DNA of 64,000 nt from Streptomyces marispadix (GCF_022524345.1 NZ_JAKWJU010000002.1:6314001-6378000); one strand, 5' to 3'; positions 9,202 through 17,606 are shown, counted from the first letter of the stretch. A program made the numbers and translations. The notes: generated by a model not told the origin, from the letters alone.

Positions 9202-9537
9202 TCAGCGGTGACGGATCTTCGCGGCGACCCCGTGCCCTATGAAGAGGTAGACGACCGCGGGAAGGCCGTAGTTGAGGACGAAGCGCACCTGCTCGTTCTC
9301 CATGGTGAAGATGTCGTGCGACCAGGCGGAGAGCCAGCCCGCGAGGTCGCGTACGAACTGGACGAAGACGTTGCCCTGGTTGGCCTCCAGCAGGTGCAGC
9401 AGGATCCACAGAACCAGCAGCCCGGCGGCGACATCGGCGATCGTATGGATCACCAGGGCCGTCCGCCTCGACGGCGAGTCGTCCCGGGAGTCGCCGTGGC
9501 GGGGGCCGGCGGGGGCTGGTTCATGCGGGTAGCTCAT
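9202..9537 (-). CDS. Small membrane protein, function unknown
   Basis: A 111-residue protein with a hydrophilic, proline-rich N-terminus (SYPHEPAPAGPRHGDSRDD), a first membrane span around IADVAAGLLVLWILLHLL, a juxtamembrane helix with FVRDLAGWLSAWSHDIFTME, and a second span around LNYGLPAVVYLFIGHGVA followed by a basic tail. This two-span layout is common among uncharacterised actinobacterial proteins. No ribosome binding site is obvious before ATG 9537, so it may be leaderless. It sits between a secreted protein and the lasso cluster and reads away from the cluster, so I do not include it in it. Confidence 0.65.
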   Translation of the reverse strand: MSYPHEPAPAGPRHGDSRDDSPSRRTALVIHTIADVAAGLLVLWILLHLLEANQGNVFVQFVRDLAGWLSAWSHDIFTMENEQVRFVLNYGLPAVVYLFIGHGVAAKIRHR

Positions 9538-10113
9538 GGCGGTCCGATCTGCGGTGCGGGGGAGTTGCCGAGGGCGGGCCGGGCGCGGGTGCGGAGGCGG
9601 TCCTCCCCGTTCCCGTGAACGGGCGCTCCGCGTCGGCCGGTTGCCGGCCGCCGGGGGCCCGTGCCCTTTCCGCGTCTCTCTGCGGGAGCTGTGCCGGGGG
9701 TGTTACCCGGCCGTGGGGCGAACACCTTCACGGAGGCGTCGCAAGGCGTACACGTGAGCTTCGCACCCGGGAGTCCCGGTGAGCGGCGCCGCACCTGCCC
9801 TCATGTTCGCCCGGTGCGCGGACGGGCACCCCGCCCCTCCCGGAGTTCGCGATGCGCGGGCGTGAATCGCCGCTGGTTCAGGCGTGTTGGGCGTGCGCCG
9901 ATGGCTTGAGGGCGGGGAGTCCGCGCCGTTGCGCGGGAAGCGGCCGTTCCGTCCTGTGTGCATCACGTGCGCACCAAAGTGCGGTTTAACACCTTCTGTC
10001 GATTGTGTTCCGGTTCTCGGGGGAGGCACAGGACCGGGCGGTCCGCGACCCGGCCGTGCGGGTCCGTCCGATGTCCGACCAGGCCGGAAAGAGGACCGGA
10101 AGAGGAGAACGCG
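9538..10113. other. Upstream region of the lasso cluster (576 bases, no gene seen)
   Basis: No convincing reading frame in either strand. The stretch just before the precursor (9960-10000) is less GC-rich than its surroundings and contains GGTTTAACACCTTCTG, where a promoter is plausible, but I cannot define a -35/-10 pair. No second precursor-like peptide was found here. Confidence 0.4.
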
Positions 10114-10260
10114 ATGACGGAAGAGACGGTCTACGAGCCGCCGGCGCTGACGCCGGCAGGCGACTTCAGCGAGGACACGCTGGGAAGCGCCGTCGGCTTC
10201 ACGCTCGACGGCGGTCAGTACCCCTACCACGTGTACTTCGGCGGGCCCCCGCACACCTGA
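10114..10260 (+). CDS. Lasso peptide precursor
   Basis: A 48-residue peptide with the leader signature YxxPxLxxxG (YEPPALTPAG, residues 7-16) that binds the PqqD-like RRE protein, then Thr22 at the conserved -2 position. Cleavage after Leu23 gives a 25-residue core. Gly1 of the core and Asp9 are placed to form a nine-residue macrolactam ring, GSAVGFTLD. The 16-residue tail contains PYHVYF, whose aromatic side chains could act as steric plugs, and ends PPHT. No Cys is present, so it would be a class II lasso peptide. ATG 10114 follows AGAGGAGA. Cyclase, protease and exporter genes follow immediately. I do not recognise the core from any named lasso peptide. Confidence 0.93.
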   Translation: MTEETVYEPPALTPAGDFSEDTLGSAVGFTLDGGQYPYHVYFGGPPHT

Positions 10261-10349
10261 GCGCGCCGTGAGTCGCCGGCGGGGACGGTTGCCGACCGTC
10301 CCCGCCGTGCCGGTCAGTCGATCGACACGCTTGTGTGGAGGAGGCGTTG

Positions 10350-12209
10350 GTGGAGCGTTGGTGGGTGGCCCTGCCGGACACGGCGGCGGCCGCCGGTGTG
10401 GCGCGGCGGATTGCCGATGCCGCGCCGGACCGTCTCACGCACGCCTCCGGGCGTCCCTGGCTGCTGGGCCGCTGGTCCGGCGGCGAAGCGGCCATCGCCG
10501 AGGCCGGGCCGGTGCGTGCCGCCGTGCTGGGACGCTCCGCGCTCACCGCGCGTACGTTGCGGCACAAGGCCCGCGGGGTGCGGCACGTACGGGACGTCGA
10601 GGCGGCCGTCGCCGGGCCCGGCAGCTACCACCTGCTGGCGTCCGTGGACGGCTCGGTGTGGGCGCGTGGTTCGGCGTCCGCGGTACGCAGGGTCTTCACC
10701 GCCGTCGTCGACGGTGTCCAGATCGCCGCGGGAGACGCCGCCACCCTGGCGGTGCTGACCGGCGCCGAACCCGAACTGCCCGTACTGGCGGCCCACTTGC
10801 TCGACCCCCCGGTGTCGTCGGCCGCCCTCTCGGAGCGGACGGTGTGGCGAGGCGTGCGCGCGGTGCGCCCCGACGAGGCGCTGCTGTGGCACCGGGACGA
10901 GGGGCGTGCGGGCCGCACCGTCCGCTGGTGGCATCCGCCGCGGCCGGGTCTCCCGCTGCGCAGGGCCGCCGTGGCCGTACGCGCCGCCCTGCACGAGGCG
11001 GTGGCCACCTGTACTTCGGGAGGCGGCACCGTCAGCGCGGACCTGTCGGGCGGGCTCGACTCGACGAGCCTGTGCTTCCTCGCCTCCCGCAGCGAGGCCG
11101 AGTTGGTGACGGTGCGCTGGGAGGGCGTCGATCCGCGCAACGACGACGCCGCATGGGCCGCCCGTGCCGCCCAGCATCTTCCTGCCGCCACCCACGAGGT
11201 GGCGGGAGCGGAGGAGACCCCGGACTGGTTCGCGGGACTCGACGGCATGCGGCTCGCCACGGACGGACCCGCCGCCTGGGTGCGGGACGTGGCCAAGCTC
11301 GACGACGTACGGCGGCGGGCGCGCGGCCAGGGTTCACGTATGCATCTGTGCGGAGGCGGCGGCGACGAGCTGTTCACACCCGCCCCCTCCCATCTCACCG
11401 ATCTGCTCGCCAGGCATCCGCTGTTCGCCCTGGGCGGCCTGAGGCGCCGTCGTACGGACTGGCGCGCCGGGCGCATCGAGACGATCCGCGGGCTGTGGCA
11501 CGGAGTCCGGCGGGACCACCGGCAGGCGCTGCGTGCTGCCGCCAGGCGGCTGACCGTTCCCGGCATCTCCCCACCCGAGGCACTTCTCGGCTGGCAGACG
11601 CCGCCGCGCATGCCGGTTTGGGCCACCCCCGAGGCGGTCGACGCCGCGTGCGACGTGCTGTGCGACATCGCCGACGAACTCCCCGAGCCCCTGGCCCCGC
11701 AGCGCTGGATGCACGGCGTGCTCCACCAGGTACGCCACGGCGGCGACGCCGTACGGCAGATGAACTCGGCGCTGGACGGCCCGGAATGCGCCTTCCCCTA
11801 CGGGGACGACGCGGTAGTGGCCGCGGCGCTGTCGGTCGATCCGCGCGAGGCCGCCGCCCCGGGCCGCTACAAGCCGCTGCTGACGACCGCGATGACGGGC
11901 CTGATGCCGCCCGGTCTGCTGCGGCGCACCACGAAGGGCGCCTACGACGCGGACCTCTACCGTGCGCTGCGCCGCCAGACCCGCGGCATCCGGGCGCTGC
12001 TGGACGACTCACGGCTGGCCGCGGCCGGACTCATCGACCCTCAACTCCTCGGCAGGGCCGTCCACTCGCACGCCCCCGTAGCCGCGCTGACGCCGCTGAT
12101 GCCGACCCTCGGCTGCGAGGTCTGGCTGCGCTCACTGCCTCATGCCGCCACATCGCCGCCCGTACCGAAGGCCACTGAGCTTCCCGATTCCCTGCGAGGA
12201 GCCCCATGA
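10350..12209 (+). CDS. Lasso peptide macrolactam synthetase (C protein, asparagine-synthetase-like)
   Basis: The 619-residue enzyme should adenylate the core Asp side chain with ATP and close the isopeptide bond to the new N-terminal Gly. It has a degenerate glutaminase-like N-terminal part (residues 1 to about 200; no N-terminal Cys, as in lasso cyclases) and a synthetase domain with the PP-loop SGGLDSTS near residue 233 and HLCGGGGDELF near 330, the magnesium/AMP-binding loop. GTG 10350 is chosen because GGAGGAGG ends 5 bases before it. It overlaps the protease gene by 4 bases (ATGA), so the two are translationally coupled. Length fits the family. Confidence 0.94.
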   Translation: MERWWVALPDTAAAAGVARRIADAAPDRLTHASGRPWLLGRWSGGEAAIAEAGPVRAAVLGRSALTARTLRHKARGVRHVRDVEAAVAGPGSYHLLASVDGSVWARGSASAVRRVFTAVVDGVQIAAGDAATLAVLTGAEPELPVLAAHLLDPPVSSAALSERTVWRGVRAVRPDEALLWHRDEGRAGRTVRWWHPPRPGLPLRRAAVAVRAALHEAVATCTSGGGTVSADLSGGLDSTSLCFLASRSEAELVTVRWEGVDPRNDDAAWAARAAQHLPAATHEVAGAEETPDWFAGLDGMRLATDGPAAWVRDVAKLDDVRRRARGQGSRMHLCGGGGDELFTPAPSHLTDLLARHPLFALGGLRRRRTDWRAGRIETIRGLWHGVRRDHRQALRAAARRLTVPGISPPEALLGWQTPPRMPVWATPEAVDAACDVLCDIADELPEPLAPQRWMHGVLHQVRHGGDAVRQMNSALDGPECAFPYGDDAVVAAALSVDPREAAAPGRYKPLLTTAMTGLMPPGLLRRTTKGAYDADLYRALRRQTRGIRALLDDSRLAAAGLIDPQLLGRAVHSHAPVAALTPLMPTLGCEVWLRSLPHAATSPPVPKATELPDSLRGAP

Positions 12210-12637
12210 CCGGCGCCCCCGCGCCACCGGCGGCGCCCTCCCGCACCGGCCCGCACCAGCGCCTGCTGGCACGGCTGTGCGTCGCGGTCACCCTGCCGCT
12301 GGCCCGGGCACGGCCGCACCGGGTGCGCGGCGTGCTGTGCCTGCTGCGCACCGGCGCCGCACCCGCGAGCGCCCGGCAGGCCGCAGCGGCCCGTGAGTTG
12401 ATCGTCTCCGTCAGCCGACGGTGTGCGGCGCCGCACGGCTGTCTGCACCGTTCGCTGGCGACGACCGTGCTGTGCCGGGCCCGAGGCGTGTGGCCCACCT
12501 GGTGCACCGGCGTACGGACGCAGCCGTTCGGCGCCCACGCCTGGGTGGCCGTGGCGGGCGAACCGGTGGGCGAGCCCGCGCACGAGAGCGACTACGCGCC
12601 GATCCTCACCGTGCCGCCACGTGGGAGGAGTTCATGA
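12206..12637 (+). CDS. Lasso peptide leader protease (B2, transglutaminase-like)
   Basis: The 143-residue Cys protease removes the leader so that the ring can close. The family core is clear: CLHRS with the likely nucleophile Cys79, then GVRTQPFGAHAWV with the catalytic His111. The third member of the triad is less clear: the usual acidic Asp-Gly after HAWVE is replaced by VAVAG, and Asp129 is the nearest downstream candidate. Extra Cys residues (73, 90, 100) surround the active site. It overlaps the cyclase (4 bases) and the ATPase gene (ATGA at 12634). It has no fused RRE domain, so it needs the separate B1 protein. Confidence 0.9.
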   Translation: MTGAPAPPAAPSRTGPHQRLLARLCVAVTLPLARARPHRVRGVLCLLRTGAAPASARQAAAARELIVSVSRRCAAPHGCLHRSLATTVLCRARGVWPTWCTGVRTQPFGAHAWVAVAGEPVGEPAHESDYAPILTVPPRGRSS

Positions 12638-13683
12638 CGTGGACGGCCCGCCCCCGCTCCGGTACGGCTCGGGCGCCGGGCGCGGAGAGCGCAGGAACGG
12701 TGAACGGGGCGAGGGCAACGGATTCCCAGGCCGCCGCCGGGCAGAGGGAGGTCGAGAATGCCGTCGTCCACGCACGAGGGCTGACGAAGTCCTACCCGGG
12801 CCACGACGCCGTACAGGGCGTGGACCTGACCGTCCGCGCGGGCGAGATCTTCGGCTTCCTCGGCCCCAACGGCGCCGGCAAGTCCACCACCATCTCGATG
12901 CTCTGCACGCTGACGCCGCCCACCGGCGGGCGGGCCGTCGTCGCCGGCGCAGACATCCGCACCCGGCCCCGGCTCGTGCGTGCCCGCGTCGGCGCGCTCT
13001 TCCAGCACAGCGCCCTGGAGCCGGACTTGTCCGCCGCCCGCAACCTCTATCTGCGTGCACGGCTGCATGGACTGCCGCGTCGTACGGCACGCGTGCGCAC
13101 CGCGCGGGCACTGGAGACGGCGGGGCTCGCCGACCGGGCCGACGAGCGCGTACGCACCCTCTCCGGCGGACTGCGGCGCCGCCTCGACATCGCGCACGTA
13201 CTGCTGCACGCACCCCGTCTGCTCTTCCTGGACGAGCCCACCGTGGGCCTCGACCCGCCCGCGCGTGCGCAGTTGTGGCAGCACCTGCGCTCGCTGCGCG
13301 CCCGGGAGGGCATGGCCGTCTTCGTCACCACGCACTACCTCGACGAGGCCGAGCACTGCGACCGGCTGGCCATCATCGACCACGGACGCATCGTCGCCGA
13401 GGACTCCCCGGAGCGGCTCAAGTCGCGGCTCGGCCGCGAGAGCGTACGGTTGCGCACCGACGACGACTCCCGCACGTCGGACGTGCTGCGCGAAGAGCTT
13501 CAACTGGCCGCCGGACACGGCCCGGACGGCCTGCTGACCGTCCCCGTCACCGACGCGGGAGCCTCGCTGCCCCGGCTGTGCTCCCTGCTGTCCGCACGAG
13601 GCGTACGGGTCCACGAGGCCACGAGCGCGACCCCCACGCTGGACGACGTCTTCATGCACCACACCGGCCGCCGCTTCGACTGA
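12634..13683 (+). CDS. ABC transporter ATPase, DrrA-like, probable lasso exporter/immunity
   Basis: 349 residues. Walker A GPNGAGKST (77-85), signature LSGG (176-179), Walker B LFLDEP (197-202), and the D-loop/H-loop region VTTHYLDEAEH identify a drug-export ATPase of the DrrA/CcmA type. A low-complexity N-terminal extension of about 45 residues precedes the domain. The C-terminal 80 residues match the DUF4162-like tail common in this group (LRTDDDSRTSDVLREEL to LDDVFMHHTGR). ATG 12634 follows GGGAGGAG and overlaps the protease stop. With the next gene it forms a two-component exporter, in place of the single-chain LanT-like D protein of many lasso clusters. Confidence 0.92.
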   Translation: MTWTARPRSGTARAPGAESAGTVNGARATDSQAAAGQREVENAVVHARGLTKSYPGHDAVQGVDLTVRAGEIFGFLGPNGAGKSTTISMLCTLTPPTGGRAVVAGADIRTRPRLVRARVGALFQHSALEPDLSAARNLYLRARLHGLPRRTARVRTARALETAGLADRADERVRTLSGGLRRRLDIAHVLLHAPRLLFLDEPTVGLDPPARAQLWQHLRSLRAREGMAVFVTTHYLDEAEHCDRLAIIDHGRIVAEDSPERLKSRLGRESVRLRTDDDSRTSDVLREELQLAAGHGPDGLLTVPVTDAGASLPRLCSLLSARGVRVHEATSATPTLDDVFMHHTGRRFD

Positions 13684-13800
13684 GTGAAATGTCCGCGCCG
13701 GTACGGGGGAAGGGCCGCCGGGGCCGATTGGGGGGGCCGGCAGGCAGACCGCCGTGGCCCGGCCGGCGAACAGCGAAACCGACGGAGAGACGAGCCCGCC

Positions 13801-14691
13801 ATGACCGCCACGCACACGAGCCCGGCCGCCGGACCGGCCGTCGCCGCCCGGCAGTTCACGCTTCGCGGTGAGGTGCGCGCCGTGCACTCCCTCGTGCTGC
13901 GCGAGCTGCTGCGGCTGTCCGCCAACCCGACCCAGGTGCTGATGCTGCTGCTTCAGCCGCTGCTGTTCCTGCTGGCCTTCGGCGGCGGTCTCAACTCCCT
14001 CGTCCCCGGCTCCGCCGTCGGCGGCTCGTACCGTACGTATCTGTATCCCGGCATTCTGCTGATGACGATTCAGGCACCCGCGATCAGCGTGGGCATCCGC
14101 CTCATCACCGACCGCAACAGCGGCGTGCTGCGCGAGACCCTCATGGCTCCCGCCCGCCGCGCCACGTTGCTGTGCGGCATCTGCCTCGGCGGCTGTCTCA
14201 CCGCCGCCGCCCAGGGCGCGCTGCTGCTCGCGCTCGCACCCGCGGGCGGCCTTCCCTATCAACCGCTCCTGCTGCTGGGCCTGTTGGCGCAGCTCACGCT
14301 CGCCGCCTTCGCGCTCACCTCGTTCGGCATCGCCTTCGCCGTACGTACGCGCAAGGCCGAGACCTTCAACACCGTCCTCGGGCTGTCGGCAGCGCCACTG
14401 CTCTTCACGTCCGGCGCGTTCGTGCCTCTGTCAGCGCTGCCCGGCTGGCTGGGGCCGCTGGCCGCGTGCAACCCCCTGAGCTACGCGGGCGACGCGCTGC
14501 GCCGCACGATTCACGCGCTGACGCCCGGAGGCCACGGGCACGGCCACGGGGCCGGCGGCGTCGAGGTGAGCGTGCGATGGGGTTCCTGGACGCCGCCGCT
14601 GGCCCTGGAGACGGCCGTGCTGCTGCTGGCTGCGCTTGGGGCACTGTTCGTGGCCGCGCGTGCCTTCAGACGGCACGAGGCGACGGTGTGA
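13801..14691 (+). CDS. ABC-2 type permease, DrrB-like, probable lasso exporter
   Basis: 296 residues with about six membrane spans (LMLLLQPLLFLLAFGGG, YPGILLMTIQAPAISVGI, LLLGLLAQLTLAAFALT, LGLSAAPLLFTSGAFVPL and others). The NPLSYAGDALRR segment near the C-terminus is the ABC-2 signature. A His/Gly-rich loop (GGHGHGHGAGG) lies in the last extracytoplasmic region and could bind metal. ATG 13801 has GGAGAG upstream; the 117 bases after the ATPase gene stay open but lack coding character. It should pair with the adjacent DrrA-like ATPase to export the mature peptide and protect the producer. Confidence 0.9.
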   Translation: MTATHTSPAAGPAVAARQFTLRGEVRAVHSLVLRELLRLSANPTQVLMLLLQPLLFLLAFGGGLNSLVPGSAVGGSYRTYLYPGILLMTIQAPAISVGIRLITDRNSGVLRETLMAPARRATLLCGICLGGCLTAAAQGALLLALAPAGGLPYQPLLLLGLLAQLTLAAFALTSFGIAFAVRTRKAETFNTVLGLSAAPLLFTSGAFVPLSALPGWLGPLAACNPLSYAGDALRRTIHALTPGGHGHGHGAGGVEVSVRWGSWTPPLALETAVLLLAALGALFVAARAFRRHEATV

Positions 14692-14800
14692 GCCGCGGGG
14701 CGGGGATGAGGGGACGCCGGATACCCAATCGGCACGGGCATGTTGAGGCACCGCGCATCGGGCGCCGCCGCGAAGCGCGGGCGGACGTTCTGCCGGACGT

Positions 14801-15079
14801 TCAGGGGGACTTCCGCGTGGTGAGCCTGGCCTCTTCGAGGCCGCGTACGAGCGACGCCACGTCGTCGGCCGACCTCCCCGAGGCTTCCGGATGCCGGGCG
14901 GCGAGCCGTGCGGCGACCTCCTCGGTCGTGGCGCCGTCCAGCAGGCCCCGCAGCACCAGTGACGCGGTGTCGTTCAACTGCCAGTAGCGGCCGGTGCGTT
15001 GGTCGAGCAGGACCATGCCGCTCTCGGTCTCCGTCGCGGAGACGTACGGCCGGAGCCTCACGGTGCCGGAGTTGCTCAT
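14801..15079 (-). CDS. Lasso B1 protein (PqqD-like RiPP recognition element), opposite strand
   Basis: A 92-residue stand-alone PqqD-like protein that should bind the YxxPxLxxxG leader and deliver the precursor to the protease. The wHTH core pattern is visible: TETESGMVLLDQRTGRYWQLNDTA (strands), then LVLRGLLDGATTEEVAARLAARH and DDVASLVRGLEEARLT (helices). It is the only RRE in the cluster and is therefore probably essential. It is odd that it is encoded convergently, after the exporter, instead of between cyclase and protease. Its ATG at 15079 has AAGG about 14 bases upstream, a weak site. A separate promoter is required. Confidence 0.88.
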   Translation of the reverse strand: MSNSGTVRLRPYVSATETESGMVLLDQRTGRYWQLNDTASLVLRGLLDGATTEEVAARLAARHPEASGRSADDVASLVRGLEEARLTTRKSP

Positions 15080-15342
15080 GACGAACGGACCGCCTTCCGG
15101 GGGAAGTTGTGGGTGACGTAGGGGCTGGGCGGGCGGCAGCGCAGGCAGGCCCGCGCCTGGAGCCCGCCACGGGAGGCGATGCCCGCGGCTGCCTGCCGTA
15201 AGCGACGCGCGCCGTCAAACCACACGACCCGGTGGAGGCGAAGCACAGCCGGCATGGGAGGCGTGGGAGGTATCGGAGGTGGCGAGGGCGCGCACGTCCG
15301 GCCGCGGGCCCGCCCGCGCAGCGGCAGTCCGCCCGGCCCCCG

Positions 15343-16323
15343 CTAGCCCGGCTCCCCGTCGGAGAGCCGGTCGTCCGTGATCCGGTGGCCCGCGGCCTTC
15401 AGCCCCTGGGTGACCGACCGTGTGAAGGCGGCCACCGCCTCGTTGTGACGGCTGGGCACCCAGACGACCGAGGTCGTCCACGCCAGTTCGGGACGCTCCA
15501 GGGGCCGCCAGACCAGGCCGTGCGGAAGGGGCGCCGCGGGCTGCTCGTTGAGGTGGATGCCGCGCCCGGCGAGTGCGAGCCCATGGACGAAGTGCGGATT
15601 GCGGGCATGCCGGATGGCCCCCGGCAGGAAGCCCTCGTCCCGGCAGACGGTGAGGATGTGGTCGTAGAGCCGCGGCGCCATCTCACGGGGGAAGATGATC
15701 AGCGGCGTGCCGTCGAGGTCGCGCAGCCGCAGGGGAGCGGGCGCATCGCGTGAGGGCACATCGTGTGCGGACGCATCGCGTGAGGGCGCCCCGGCAGCGG
15801 ACGCGAGGTCCACGGGCAGCACGACGCCGAGTTCGCGCCGTGCCACGGGCCCCGACTCCAGGCCCACGGTGTCCGACGGGTGCCGTACGACTCCCGCGTC
15901 GAGTCCGCCCTCCCGCAGCCTGGTGAGCTGCTGGTCCGTGGTGAGTTCGTGCAGCTCGATCAGTACGCCTGGAGCACGGCGGGCGAAGTCGGCCGTGAGC
16001 GTGGGCAGTACGACCGGATTGGTGTCCGGCGGTACGCCTGCCCGCAGAACCCCCGCCTCGCCCGGCCGGATTCGGCGGATCGCCTCTCGGGCGGTCTCCA
16101 CGCCCGAGAGGACCGGCCGTACATGCTCCAGCAGAAGCGCACCGGCCTCGGTGAGCTGCACACGGTGGCGCGTCCGGTCGAAGAGGCGGACGCCGAGTTC
16201 CCGCTCCAGATCGCGGATGCGCTGCGACAGCGGCGGCTGCGCCATGTGCAGTCTCTCCGCCGCCCTTCCGAAGTGCAGCTCCTCGGCGAGGACGGCGAAA
16301 TAGCGCAGGTGTCGCAGCTCCAT
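15343..16323 (-). CDS. LysR-family transcriptional regulator
   Basis: 326 residues. The N-terminal winged HTH is canonical: MELRHLRYFAVLAEELHFGRAAERLHMAQPPLSQRIRDLERELGVRLFDR. The effector-binding domain follows (residues 90-320). An insertion around residues 190-208 is encoded by a near-duplicate GCGTGAGGGC block (15749-15790) and contains SRDA twice, so the loop grew by a short tandem duplication. I chose ATG 16323, where the HTH begins; the 46 upstream codons are not LysR-like. It is divergent from the enoyl-CoA hydratase gene, and a palindrome lies 10 bases upstream of its start, so it probably controls the hydratase-ligase-transporter genes and itself. Confidence 0.93.
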   Translation of the reverse strand: MELRHLRYFAVLAEELHFGRAAERLHMAQPPLSQRIRDLERELGVRLFDRTRHRVQLTEAGALLLEHVRPVLSGVETAREAIRRIRPGEAGVLRAGVPPDTNPVVLPTLTADFARRAPGVLIELHELTTDQQLTRLREGGLDAGVVRHPSDTVGLESGPVARRELGVVLPVDLASAAGAPSRDASAHDVPSRDAPAPLRLRDLDGTPLIIFPREMAPRLYDHILTVCRDEGFLPGAIRHARNPHFVHGLALAGRGIHLNEQPAAPLPHGLVWRPLERPELAWTTSVVWVPSRHNEAVAAFTRSVTQGLKAAGHRITDDRLSDGEPG

Positions 16324-16332
16324 GAGCGGACC

Positions 16333-16347
16333 ATATCGCTCCGATAT
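16333..16347. promoter_or_regulatory. Candidate LysR operator
   Basis: ATATCG-CTC-CGATAT is a perfect 15-base inverted repeat and contains the T-N11-A pattern that LysR proteins recognise. It sits 10 bases upstream of the regulator's ATG and 219 bases upstream of the divergent hydratase gene, a usual site for autoregulation. Confidence 0.6.
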
Positions 16348-16565
16348 CAAGGCCAGTCCCGATTGGTGTTGGCCGAAACGCATCCACCGCTGCTTGCATG
16401 ACCGACCAAGCGGAAGCCCGCGGCGGACGGTTCGCCTCGGCCGTACGGCACTGTTCAGCACTCTTCAGCGCTCTCCGCACTGCTCCGTGCCGCCCCGGCG
16501 CTGATCGGCCTCCCTTCCCCGGCTCGCGCTCCCCGCCCCGTACACCCCCAGAAAGGCAACGCCTC

Positions 16566-17411
16566 ATGACAGACACCCCGGATACCGCGGAGACCACGGA
16601 CACCCCCGCCGTCGTCGTGACCCGTCATCCGGTCACGGCCGACGGTGGAGCCGAGAGGGGCGAGGGGCCCGGCAGGTTCGTCGGTGAGATCACCCTGAAC
16701 CGCCCCGGCAAGCTCAACGCGTGGACGAGCGCCATGCGCGGCGAACTGATCGTGGCGCTCGGCGAGTTCGGCTCCGACCCGCAGTGCGGCGCCGTGGTGG
16801 TCACCGGCGCCGGCCGGGCCTTCTGCGCCGGTCAGGATCTCGCCGAGACGGCTGCGATCGACCCCGGCGACCATGGCGCCACCGAGGCGTGGATCGACGA
16901 CTTCGGCCGCCTCTACCGGGCGCTGCGGAGTCTGGACAAGCCGTCGGTCGCCGCCGTCAACGGGGTCGCGGCCGGTTCCGGCTTCCAGTTCGCCCTGCTC
17001 GCAGATCTGCGCATCGGACATGCGGGCGTCACCATGGGCCAGCCCGAGGTACTCTCCGGCATTCCCAGCATCACCGGGATCTGGGCCATGTGGGACATTC
17101 TGGGCCGGGCGAAGACCACCGAGTTCGCCCTCGCCGGGCGGCTCGTCGACGGCACGGAGGCACACCGGCTCGGCCTGCTCACGAGGCTCGCCGCCGAGGA
17201 CGAGGTGAAGTCGGAGGCCGTGTCCGAGGCCGCCCGGCTCGCCTCGCTGCCGCCCGGGGCCGTCGCGCTCACCAAGCGCCGCATCCGCGAGCTGGACGAC
17301 GCCGGTCTCGACGAGGCGATCACCGCCGCGAAGAAGGTGCATACGGCGGCCTACGCCACCGGTGAGCCGCAGCGCGAGATGGCCCGCTTCCTGTCCGGGC
17401 GCCGCCGCTGA
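16566..17411 (+). CDS. Enoyl-CoA hydratase/isomerase family protein
   Basis: 281 residues of the crotonase fold. The oxyanion-hole motifs are visible: AGRAFCAGQDLAE around residues 80-92 and NGVAAGSGFQFALLADLRI around 133-151, followed by the Glu-containing PEVLSGIPSITG segment. The N-terminus has a Thr/Asp-rich extension of about 25 residues. ATG 16566 lies downstream of GAAAGGCAACGCC. It leads a LysR-linked set with an acyl-CoA ligase and an MHS transporter, so it probably hydrates or rearranges the CoA thioester that the ligase makes. Exact substrate unknown. Confidence 0.9.
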   Translation: MTDTPDTAETTDTPAVVVTRHPVTADGGAERGEGPGRFVGEITLNRPGKLNAWTSAMRGELIVALGEFGSDPQCGAVVVTGAGRAFCAGQDLAETAAIDPGDHGATEAWIDDFGRLYRALRSLDKPSVAAVNGVAAGSGFQFALLADLRIGHAGVTMGQPEVLSGIPSITGIWAMWDILGRAKTTEFALAGRLVDGTEAHRLGLLTRLAAEDEVKSEAVSEAARLASLPPGAVALTKRRIRELDDAGLDEAITAAKKVHTAAYATGEPQREMARFLSGRRR

Positions 17412-17492
17412 CCCGGCGTACGACGGCGTACCACGACGTACGGACGTCCACGACGCGACGCCCCCGAGCCGAACGCACACGACGACCCCCGA

Positions 17493-17547
17493 GCAGCGCA
17501 CCCCTCGCAGCGCACCCCTCGCAGCGAACCACCACGCACCACCACGC
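17493..17547. repeat. Two short tandem repeats in the hydratase-ligase spacer
   Basis: GCAGCGCACCCCTC is repeated exactly at 17493-17506 and 17507-17520 with a 6-base partial third copy, and is followed by two exact copies of ACCACCACGC (17528-17547). The 195-base spacer is otherwise low in complexity, with several GACGTACG-like words. It has no coding character. Confidence 0.75.
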
Positions 17548-17606
17548 AACGCACCGCGGCGCGAGCAGCAACGCCCGCCGCCACCGCAAGAGAGGACCGA
17601 ACCGCG

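Noticed and set aside
9202-9537. Small membrane protein as a member of the lasso cluster
   Set aside because: It reads away from the cluster and is separated by a 576-base gap; no lasso role is known for such a protein.
10268-12178. A 636-codon frame overlapping the lasso cyclase
   Set aside because: It is an out-of-frame reading of the cyclase, Arg/Gly/Pro-rich; the other frame has the PP-loop and GGGGDELF.
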